From Brachynemurus nebulosus (lineage: Eukaryota > Arthropoda > Insecta > Neuroptera > Myrmeleontidae), in NCBI GenBank assembly GCA_035578155.1, contig JAPWDM010000005.1, forward strand, positions 30,620,108-30,684,107: DNA of 64,000 nucleotides, written 5' to 3'. Shown one piece after another: positions 49,301-61,300 of the stretch (position 1 is the first letter of the stretch; each line of letters opens with the position of its first letter). Below the pieces are notes generated by a model that searched no databases, was not told the DNA's origin, and saw only the letters and a program-made list of their open reading frames with translations. Both the position numbers and the translations under genes were made by a program.

Positions 49301-52300
49301 AATTTTATATGTACATGTTACAGGTATAGATCTCAGTTATAATAATATAGTGAAAAAAATTTCTTAATTTCACATCCAATGGAATATCACTAGAAAGGGT
49401 TCATAAAATGAAGCTGAGGTTCCTTTACCATATACTTTTCATTTTTAAGCCCCACTTGCAATGTACTGAACCCTCTACATAATTTTTATGCTGTTAATCC
49501 AAAAAAATTAAAAACCCCTGTCACAGCATTCTGCACAACATAGCGAATTTCCGTTTACAAAACTTAGTTTTTCTCGAAAACTAGTTAACACAAATTTTTT
49601 CTTCTATTTCCAATAATATGAAAAAATGTTACAAAACTTTTGAACTTGGGGAAATTTTGGCAAAATATTTTCTTTTACGAAAAATACCCAAAAAAACACG
49701 TTATGGGCATCGGACGTCTATGGCTGAAGAATTCATCCAAAAATTTTAGATATTAGTGAAATTCATTTTCGGCGAAACAAAACAAATTTTTGTCATATAG
49801 TTCTGAGCTCAAGTTGCGCCATGACAGTGGCTATAATAGTTGAATTTTCGATTTGAAAATTCGCTAAAAAATTAAACAGACAGGTATACTAGCTCTTGTT
49901 AAAAGCACTCATTTAAAATTATTTTGACTAAGTTGTACCGGTTACTTTCGGAGACTTTATAGTAGAAGAAATGGTCTCCAATAAAGGAAATTTTGCATCA
50001 AGGTATGTTTCGAGTATTAGAAAAGAACTTCCAAAAATTCAAGTTTAAATCATTAACGGCCGGTTTTACATTCATAATTTTAAAGGTTCTTTAACTAAAG
50101 CTATTTTTAATTTAAAATCGACTTTATTTTTAGCATTGTTTTACAATGATTAGGTCTGCTTACTTTTGTTAAAGGACTTTTAAGTGTTGCATGGATAAAA
50201 CGAACTATGAATGATCATAGCCAATCTTACATTTAAAAAAAATAACTATAGAAACGAAAATATCAACATAATTGAATTTCAAAATATACGCATTTCACTC
50301 GTTTCGCTACTGCCAGTGAGATTGGAATATAAAACTACATTATTTCTTTTTAAAAGAAATTTATCATAAATACAATGAATCATAAAAGAAATCGCGGGTA
50401 ACCCAGAAATCGTTCAGCCAGTTTAACCCAAAAGGAATGTTTGATATTAATCCAAGACGTAAAAATAACCAAAAATATTATTGAAAATAAGCAAACAAAT
50501 AAAATTATTATTTTATTTATTTAAGGTACGAATATTTTATAGAAAAATTATGCTTATAAACAAAATTCAATGATAATAATCGGCAATAACAAATATGTTA
50601 AAGCCGACTTTAAGTAGTAAAAGTCGAGATAATTCTTACTTTAGTTTAAAGTCGACTTTTACACTAACGGAGCTTTAAATCTGATTGTAAAACAGTACCA
50701 AAAATAAAATCTGTTTTAAAGTTGGCTTTAGTGTTAAAGTTGGCTTTAAGTGTGAATGTAAAACCGGCCGTGAGGGAAATACTAGGACAAAATTTTTGTT
50801 TCTCGTAAATAATTCTAGATAATTTTTGTTACGTATATCAAAACAACAAAATTATTTGACTTTAGAAACGTCTAGATATCCGTGACAACGCAACGTCATA
50901 AAAATAATTCTTGCAAAAAAAAAAAAACGTTATTCAAATTCAAAAACTTACCAGTTGATTTTGATATGCTGTGACCGCCGTAAATACTGATTCGGGGAAT
51001 ATGAACGTTTTATATTCGGCATTTTCTAAGTCGACAATTTGATTGGATGAACCATCCGGTCGTTTCACTAGATGTATTCGGGGTTGATATTTGTGCATCG
51101 AATTTAATACCAACTGTAAAGAACCAAAACCAAAAAGTAAATAATGATTCTAATGCCTTATCTAGATACATTAATTTAACAAAACAAAATTGTGTTTCTA
51201 TTTTGTTTTGATTGAATAGTACATGTTTAGAAATTATTTAAAAAAATACAAAATCTCCCAGATACATACATAATTATATTAATTTCCGAAAATAATTTCA
51301 ACAATTCTCATAAATATTCATTTTTGTCTACAAAAAAAAAACCTTCACTTACGCATCAATTAATTAATTTCATAACAAATTAAAAATTTATTGATAACAC
51401 ACTTTCTCAGTTTTATAAATAATTAATTCAATAAAAAAAATTTTGGAAATGCTCGGATAGTGTTAGAGCGCACTATTAACCGTTGTAATTAACCTTAGCA
51501 ACAGACAATATAATACACCACATTACATGTCCAAACTAATTTATATTTTTAACTAATTATTTCATATATAATTCAGGTAGATATTTAATTAAATAATTAT
51601 CTGTTTGATTTTTATTTATTTAAATTTATTACAATTATTACGTGTGTGTTTAATTTCGAGTGGGCCTTTCTATTAATAAAATATAATTTAATCGGATTAG
51701 TCTGTAATTATTGGGCTTCAGGAAAAGCGTACTGTAATATATTCATACAGGGTGTAACGATAGTAAGTCATACGTTATTGATAACATACAAAAATTTCCT
51801 AAAGTTGAGATATTAAGGTACCATCACAATGTGATCGGCCGAAAAATAGCCAATTTTCGCGATTTTTTTTTTTCGGATGGATATAGGATGGGGGGAATGG
51901 GGGTAAATTTTTTTACGATTAATACCATTATTTAACAATACAAAAATATTTTTTAATGCATTTTTATTTATTTTTTATAATTATTATAATTTTTTCAAAA
52001 AAGTGTCTTCAAAAAAGGGCGAAAATCGGTGCCCACGATTGCGGCCGCAGTTTGCAAGCGCAAACGACATAATCATAAAAAAATTCTAGTTAGTTTGTTT
52101 CATTTTAAATTTTTGATAGTTTTATGTCTTTGGAAACGTCTAAAAGACGAATATAGAATCAGAATTACATATTCGGTTATAGCTGATTTCTTTTTATTAT
52201 AGAAATGACTCGTAAACTATTGAGTATTTATCCAATCATGGATGACCTTAAATGCTATTTGATTCTTTTATTTTTTTTTTTTTTTTTTTTTTTTAAATAA

Positions 52301-55300
52301 TTTTATTTTATACGAGGTGCATTAACTGCATGGTTATGAGCACCTCTTCAAAATACATTTATAGTTACAAGATTTTACATATTTTTACAAAATATAAATA
52401 ATATTATTCTATATTGATATTTTTAATTAATTATTATCTAATAATTTAATTGAAATTAAATATTTCTTTCAGAGCAGTTATTTGCATATGTTTAATCCAT
52501 TAACAAATTACATCACTATAATCCCTTCATATGTACTGACTAAGTCCGATTTTTGCAATGTATGATAAAATTTTTTTCTCTGTTTCTATGTTATCTTTTA
52601 AGCACTCTTTTAGAGTAACTGGCAATTGTAGTGATTGTCTAATTCTATTAAATTTTTTACAACTAATTATTATATGATTTACTGTTACAGGTTCCTCACA
52701 GAATTCACAAATCGGTTGTTCTGATTGGTTTAATATATATGAATGGGTTATAAGAGTATGCCCCATTCTTAGCCGAGATAAGATTCTTTGTTGATATCTT
52801 GATCTTTTTTCTTTTTTTGTTTTCCAATCACCTATTGTTGCTTTAATGTTTCGTAAATGATTGTTTTGTATTTGAGACCATTTTTCTTGCCACAGTTCTC
52901 TGATTTTGTTCTTAGTTAGCGTTTGGATTTCTTCAGTTGTCACAATTGGGTTGAGGATATTTCCATCCATTGTACTGGCATTTTTTGCAGCTTCGTCTAC
53001 TAATTCATTTTCGGTTATTCCCACATGAGATGGTATCCATGCTAGGTGGATTTCATTGCCGTATTCGTTACTTTTGTTGATTTCACTTTTTATTTTATTA
53101 ACCAAATTCGTTTTTGATATAAATTTTTGCAAGGATAACACTGCACTCGCACTATCCGAGTATATAATTACTTTTTGGTTTCTTTTTTTATTTATATGTT
53201 TTATTGCTTTGTAGATTGCGAATAGTTCGGCATTACAAATGTTAGTAAGCTGGTTTAATTTAAACTGATGTCTGTCATTTCCGTTTAAAAATGCAGCTCC
53301 TACGCCTCGTTCTGTTTTTGATGCATCGGTAAAGACATTTGTATATTCAGAAAAACGACTTTTTAATTCGCGGAATAAAACTTGGAATTCAGTTGGATGA
53401 GTATTATTTTTATCTTTTTTTAATAGATCTAGATGAAATTTGATGTTTTTAAGTATCCAAGGAGGCTGGCAGCATTTATATCTTGGCATTACATTTGTGC
53501 TGATATTTACTTCATCTGTTATACGCTTCAGACGAATGTGGAATGGCGCTGATATTTTTGGTTTTTTTCGGTACAGTTCTTGATAGTTTTCATCAAAAAC
53601 TGCTGAGTAGCATAAATGTTCTTTTACTGCGTTTATTTTAATTGCATAGTTAATGGTTAGCTGCTTTCTTCTGTCGTTAAGTGACATTTCATTGGCTTCT
53701 ACTAAAAGACTTATAATGGGGGTAGTCCGGAATGCGCTCAGTGCAATCCTTAATCCATTATTATGAACGTTATCTAAAATTTTTAATGTTCTTTTGGAGG
53801 CCGATCCATACGCTATTGCGCCATAATCAATTACCGAACGTACTAGCGCTCGATATGTGCTCAGCATCACACTTTGGTCAGCACCCCATCTATTATTTCC
53901 GATCATTTTTAGTATATTAAGTCTTTGGATACATTTCATTTTTGTTTGCATTAAATGGTCTTTCCATGTCAGTTTTTGATCGAACGTTAGTCCCAAAAAT
54001 TTGAAGTTACTTACAAAATCCAGTGTGTATTGGCCTAGCTGAAAATCTGCAATCTGATGTGCTTCACGTCGGCGAGAAAAATGCATTACTTTAGTTTTTC
54101 CAGTTGATATTGTAAATCCATGCCTTTTTGTCCAAGTATATATATTATCAATAGTAGACTGGATGTGAGTATGTAGAATTTTCAGATTTTGACCACGACA
54201 ATAGATAGCAAAGTCGTCGACATACGCCGATATTTTTACCGGACTATGGACGTTACTTATAACTCCATTGATAGCAAGAATGAAAAGGGCTACGCTTAGA
54301 CTTGATCCTTGTGGTATTCCGTTGTCAAGTCTTTCCGGATTAGATAATTTATCTCCTATCTTTACCTGAATTTTCCTTTCGGACAGAAAATTTTGGATGT
54401 AGTTGAATACTTGACCATCTATGCCTATTTCTTCTAATGTTTTAAGAATATGATATCTCCATACTTTATCATAGGCTTTTTCCACGTCAAAGAAGACAGC
54501 GACAGTGTCTTGCTTACATACAAAACCGTGTTGTATTTCAGTTTCAAGTCTTACTAAATGGTCCGTTGTACTGTGTTCCGATCTAAATCCACATTGTTCT
54601 TTATTTAAACAGTTTTTATCTTCAAACCACCACATTAAACGTCTCGCTATTATTTTTTCTAATATTTTGCTGATGGTGTTAATTAGCGATATAGCTCTGT
54701 AACTGTCGATTTCTAATTTGGGCTTTTCTGGTTTTGGGATGGGAATAATAATAGCAGTTTTCCATTGTTCGGGGTAGACACCTTCATTTAATATTTGATT
54801 GTATAACTGAATAATGTAGTGATGTGTTTCTATGTTGAGATGTTTTATGAAACTATATGGCACATTATCAATGCCAGGACACTCACTTTTTGCTTCATTT
54901 AATACCGCATAAAATTCCGCTTCCGTTACCGGTCTGTTCATTGGTTTATTGTTAATTGTTTTTTTATGTATTTGGTGTTTCTCTCGTTCTTTTTTTATTG
55001 TAAGAAATTCTTGATCTAAATTTTCATTTCGTGAGTCGAAGGAAAACTTCTTGGCGAACCTATTCGCTATTTCTTGATGAGATGCGATGACATCGCCTTG
55101 AATACTTATGTACGGAATGTCATTGCTAGTACGTCCCTTAATGTTATTGATTTTGCACCATACTTCTTTGAGTGGTGTACCTGAATTTATCGTTTCTATG
55201 TATTTGATCCATGATTCTTGTTTACTTTTTCGTACTGTATTGCGGGCTATTGCTCTGGCTTTTTTATATTCGATTAAGTTTACGGTTGTAGGATTACGTT

Positions 55301-58300
55301 TATATCTGTTAAATGCGGATTTACTGGCTCTGATATGTTGACAGCAATGGTCATTCCACCAGGGTACTATTTTAGTATTCCTATTTTGAGATTTTCCAAT
55401 ACTAGATTCACCGGCTGTTGTAAGTACGTCGGTTAGATCACTAATTTTATCAATTACACTCTTATTCACATCTACCTTTGTTAGTAATGTTGAAACTGTG
55501 TTTTCAAACATTCTCCAGTCTGCATTTGTTAATTTCCATCTTGTTTTAGTACTTTGCTTATTTAAGTTTTGTTTCAGGACAATTTTAATAGGAAAATGAT
55601 CACTGCTATATAGTTCGTCAAGAGTATCCCATTCTAAGACATCTGCAATACTAATTTCGCATATTGATAAATCAATTGCAGAGAATGTTCCATTTGCTGT
55701 GCTAAAATGTGTTGCTTTACCGTTATTTAATAAATTTAAATTATCGTATTGTAATATTTCTTCGATTAATTTACCCTTTGAATCTGTTTTATGCGATCCC
55801 CATATTACATTGTGGGAATTAAAGTCTCCTACTATTAGGAAAGGTTTTGGTAATTGTTTTATTACATTTAAGATGTCGATTGATTCAAATTTCTCATTGG
55901 GAGGTATATATATATTACATATGGTTATTTCTTTGGGTATTTTTATTTTTGCTGCGACTACTTCCAGATCTGATATAACAGGTATTTCTTCATTTTGATA
56001 CAAATTTTTCACGAATAAAGCAACACCACCACTTGCTTTATTAGTTGTGTTAGTTCTATTTTTTAGATAAATATTGTAATTTTTCATATTTGGTTTTGAA
56101 ATTTTTTGGAAATGAGTTTCTTGAATTGCCAGCACAATGGGATCAAATTTAGTTTTAATTAATTGCAGATGTTCGAAATGATTGTAGAAACCGTTCATAT
56201 TCCATTGAATGATGAAATTTAATTCCTCTTCACTATTAGCCATATTTGTTTTAATAGGATGAATTGTCTACTTCGGAGTCTGATGTTGTTGGGTTTGATG
56301 ATTCTGCTCTAGTTTTCTTTTGTTGTTTTACTTGATAGTCTAGTTTTTTCTTGATTCGTGTAAATCTACCTTTCATTTTTTTGTCATTTATTTCGTCATA
56401 TAGAACTATATACATTTTTATGAGACCTTGAATATCTTCTGTGTACATTTTTGCAGTTTCCAGTGGGTCAACTGCACTAAATAGTTCTTGAGTGCACAAT
56501 TTAAAGTTATCATATGTAAGTGGGAATTTCGAATTTTTGATTGTTGTTTCTAGTGGGGAAAATATTTCGTCTATATGGCTATCTTCTTGTTCAATTTCCA
56601 TTTTTCTTTGTTTAATTTTACAAATTTTCTTCGTTCGTTTATTATCCTCTGTTATTATTACTGAGTTTTCTGAGTTCTCTCTATCGTCTATAGGTCTATC
56701 ATTTTCTTCTTCTGGTATTTCCATGATTTCTGATGTTGAGGGTGCACTTTCTGAGTTTAAACTATCTTCCGCCGCTCGTTTTTTATTTCTGTTAATAACA
56801 TTGGATCTATTATTATCGATATTATTTGTACTTAGCGTGGTTAATTGTGGATTAATTGATTGTGGATTACTTATTTCTTTGTTCTTTGTAATACTGGCGT
56901 ATGATGATGGCAATACGTCCATTTGAGCTGCTGTTTTCTGCTTTATTGTACAGTTTTCTATAATGTGTTCTTCAGAATTACATAATTTACATGTTCGAAT
57001 TTGTCCTGGATATGTAACTAAAGTTTTTCTTCCCAGAACCGTTACATATGATGGAATGGGTTTTTTAAGTTTAATTTTTAGGATCCGCACTCCATTAGGG
57101 ACTTTGTAAATTAAATTTCCCCCCCATTTTTCGTTTTCTATAGTTATTATGTCACCGAAATCTTTAAAATACGTTGCGATTTCCGAATTAGGTATGTGTA
57201 TAGGTATTGCATGTATTCGCACTGTTGTTTCTTGATCCTCATGTACTAATGGGATATTAACTATTTCATTGTTTACTGTTTTATATTGTATACTATTTCC
57301 GAATAATGTTAATATGTCTTCTAGAATTTCTATATTTTTAAGCTTGATGAATGTTTTATTTCCAATTATTTCCAGTGCCTCCACATTTTCGACAGGTAAT
57401 TCAAGTGTTTTGGCTATTAATTCATGTATCTCTGCGTAATTAAGTCTATACGGTATACCGCTCAAATTTAAACTTATTGTATTTTTCCGTTTTATGTCTA
57501 TGTACTGAGACATTATGACAATGTTTGGTCTACACCAGTTATTAGGTATAGACCAACACTAAGTGTACTTGATTTCGGACTTTGTAAGTAAAATTTGCAA
57601 CACTACAACAATACTATATGAGCACAAATTTATAATAATTAATATTTTGTATGAACTTCCTCGCGTACAAAAATAACTGGCTATTTGATTCTGTTCGTAG
57701 TAAAAAGTCTCGTTTAATTAATAGAAGCTGTACTTACACATATCATTAACAAAACTAATGTAAAATTAATATAAGAGGTTCAGAATTCAAAACAATTCTT
57801 GACTTAATAATATCATTCTTTAAATTCTTTTATTTATTGTTCTAATTTTTTCTTCATTTTTTCGAAATTTTTGGGTACGGCCGGGGCTACTCCGCCTACC
57901 CGCTAAAATCGCCACTGGTATTCACTGCTTTTTAAGTAAATTTTTAATGTTACAATTAATGTCATTACAGGGGTGATTATAACAAAGTTAAGGGAACTAG
58001 GGTGAAAAAAGTTTTAAGATAATATTAGTGAATTAAAAAAAAAATTTTATTTTTTTTTTTTTTTTGTTCTATAAAAGGGCCTAAAAATATGCCGAGAATA
58101 TGTATTTGAAATTTCAAGTAAAAATTCAAAGTAGAAAAAAAATTATACCGACTTTTGTATAGTCATGTCTTGAGGTCTCACTGCATCATGGGCGTGATTC
58201 ATAAGAGTACTCTCTTGAAATTTTTCGACATACAAACAATCGACCTGGTACTTCACCAAAAAATTGGTCGAAAAATTTGTTTATTCGAAAATATACTCAA

Positions 58301-61300
58301 ACATGTTTGCATACTTGTGGAGCATATTGTACATACACTTACATACAAGTACTTTAACACTACAATTGTGTTCTTCCAAAAAATTAATAACCGTATTCCC
58401 TTTGTTATTTTTTCGTTCCTTTTTAGACGATTGTATATAATTTTTATAATTTTTATAATTAAAATAATACCTATACTTATGAGAATATCAACATAATATA
58501 GGAACACAAAAAATTTATTCTAAAATTGTTCAGTTAATTGTAATGGTCGTTTTTAATAACTAATACCTATTGTTACTAAATTTTATTACTAATTAAAACA
58601 ACTAAATACATAGTCTGGCTCAATATAAGTATCTACGTATAACTAAGAAAAGCGTTGATGCTGAAAGTAATTATTAAATCATGTAGGTATTATCATAAAA
58701 CATATGTCGAATAAAAATTAATTTTTATATAAAAATAAAATTGTATTTCATTTGAGGGTTTTACGTCTTAATTAAGGCTAAATTATTTGATCGGTGATAT
58801 TTTATAATGGCCATAATTATGGGTACTTTTCAGGGCCGGTGCGAACATATAGGCGAACTAGGCGATCGTCTAGGGCGCCAGCAATCGAGGGGCGCCAAAA
58901 ATCTGGAAACGTAATAATTATAAATTTTGCAAGTACCTACTGTATGCAGGTTAACTTTTGTTAACTAAATTCACTTTGACCAACTTACAGGGAAAATTGA
59001 AAATGACGAAATCTAAACCAAAGGCGATAATAAGATGAACTATACCTAGGAATTTCGCGCTCGACATAACTGCTATTCAAACCTTTCCTACGCCTATAGT
59101 TTTCCGGAAAATCAAAAAAATCCATTTGACCAGCTTACAAGGAGAAAGTGAAAATGACGAAATCTAACCCAAAGGCGATAATAAGATGAACTACATCTAG
59201 GAAATTGAGTTGTAGAAAACACTTTATTCAAAATCAAATAAATTAGCATAGATAGGTATAATTCATATTATTATTTAGTACATTGTAACTATGGTTCTGA
59301 AATCAGTTCATTTTACCAATACAAATTTTTGTTTCATTTTTATCGTATTTACCTACAATGAAATGTTTTGTACCATTTTTTTCGCTGTAAAAATCTGTTC
59401 TAACTTTTTTTCCATGGTAAAAGTGAAAAAACTACAATATTTTTAATGGGACTTGATACACATGCGCTAAATTGTCAATACTATTTATATAGACAAACAA
59501 AATAATATGAATTTTATGAATTTTGATATTTCGATAAAATTAATGAACATATCAGATTGGTAATTTTACCCAAATAATTATCGAAAAATTCATTTTTAAT
59601 TACAAAAAAAAAAAAAAAAAAAAATGATTAATTATATAGTTGTACAAAATAATGTTATAATATTTTAACTGTTTTAGTTGATTGCTACATAGTAATAACA
59701 AAAATTTATAACTGGTGTTTTATTACGTTAATGTCGAATTAGAGCAGGATATTTGGCAAATAATTATATTTATACAATTACATTGTTTTTTTCGTTAATT
59801 ACTTCATTAAAATTACATTAATAACTTTTCATATATTCACACATACACACACATACACACACGGAATTGTTTTTGTATGTGTTATAATTATTAATAATAT
59901 AGATTGTTCAATATTATCGATTAAATGACAGTTTTAATCTAATATCAATAGAGTTTATAGTATTTTGATGAATTGTTATGATATTCAAAAAAATGTATAT
60001 ACATTATTGGAAGAAATACCATCAGAGTGCGGTGATTCTGATCTCAGTTTTTTTTTCTACAACCTTAATTTTTCACCCACATCTCAAATTTGAAATCATT
60101 CTTCTGAAAAAACAACTATCTACTTAATAAATCTCTAACACTGACTGACTAAATGACAGACAACACACAGCCTAAATCATAGGGTTTTCAAGCATGAATT
60201 GTGTACATTAGTTCCTTATATAACGTAAGTGAGCACTAAAAATGGAATTTTGAAAATTCATCCCCTAAATGGGTTAAATGGAGAATGAAAATTTTTATAG
60301 AAATTTGTTGAAGTCAGAGATATATAAAAATATGTTACTACATGGCTATTAAAATAAATAATATCTTATTTAATAAATTCTTAACACTGACTCTCTCAAG
60401 TTTGTTCAGTGTAACTACTATAAAAAGCGTTCACTTCAAATTTTTTTAAAGAAATTAGTATTTTCTGAGATATGGCGCCATCTGAACTTGAGAGAGTGTG
60501 AACTCACGCATCATACTACGCCTTGAGTGCTACCAGAAGTCTTTAATAATTGTGAAGTTTATTCATAAATGCCAGAAGCATAATGAAGTATGTGTATATT
60601 AGTGATGTCGAATGACTAATCGATTAATCGGTTTAGTCGACTAATTTTGTTTACATTTAGCCATTTTTTAGTCGACTATTTTACCCTCGACTAAATGACT
60701 AAAATGATTAATTTTTTTCTAAATGACTAAAAACGACTAATTTAATATATATTTTTTTTTTTAAGTTAGTTATTGGATTCCAAAAACTGAAATAAAAAAT
60801 TATATGTTTATATGATTCTTTATCTTTATGTGATTAACACATTGCAATACGTCTTACCTTTTTTTCATTTAAAAAAGAAAATGTTAAAGGTCAATAATTA
60901 AATTCAAAATGAAACATCGTTTTTGAAAGAGTTACATATAGGTTAGCCTATTCATGAATTCGACTAAAAATTTAGTCGATTAGTCGACTTTTCTATGCTC
61001 CATATTTTTAACTAATGACTAATTTTGTATGAAAAATACTTTTAATCGATTAATCGACTAACTGTTCCTCGGCTCGACGTCACTAGTATATATACCGACA
61101 TAGGTGACACAAGCAACGAGTCACCGGTATAGTTTTTACGGGAATGAATATTTTAGTGCGCTTAATGACGTCATCATGGTAAATATTTTAAATTTCTTTA
61201 ACAATATCTAAAGCAGGGATATATTTGTATATTCGTATATATGATAGAATAAGAAAAAATTTTGTGAAAAATACGCAGCCAAGGTTACTTAACAAATTTC

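Larger units (their letters stand above)
52267..57679 (-). mobile_element. Full-length RNase H-bearing LINE (I-group non-LTR)
   Basis: A 5,413 bp minus-strand element. Its 5' end is CAGTTATTTTTG, the CAGT start typical of insect LINEs with internal promoters. It has a 166 bp 5' UTR, ORF1, a 7 bp gap, ORF2, a ~230 bp 3' UTR with a hairpin, and an A-tail of about 28 bases (T-run at 52,267-52,294). A perfect 13 bp target duplication flanks it. Both ORFs are open, and endonuclease, RT, RNase H and zinc motifs are all present. It sits in the 10.8 kb T-box intron in the sense direction of the gene. Clade: RNase H plus an apurinic-type endonuclease and CCHC ORF1 place it in the I/R1/Loa/Outcast assemblage; I cannot fix the exact clade. 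Confidence 0.93.

Noticed and set aside
56492..56926. 144-codon plus-strand frame
   Set aside because: Antisense shadow of LINE ORF1.
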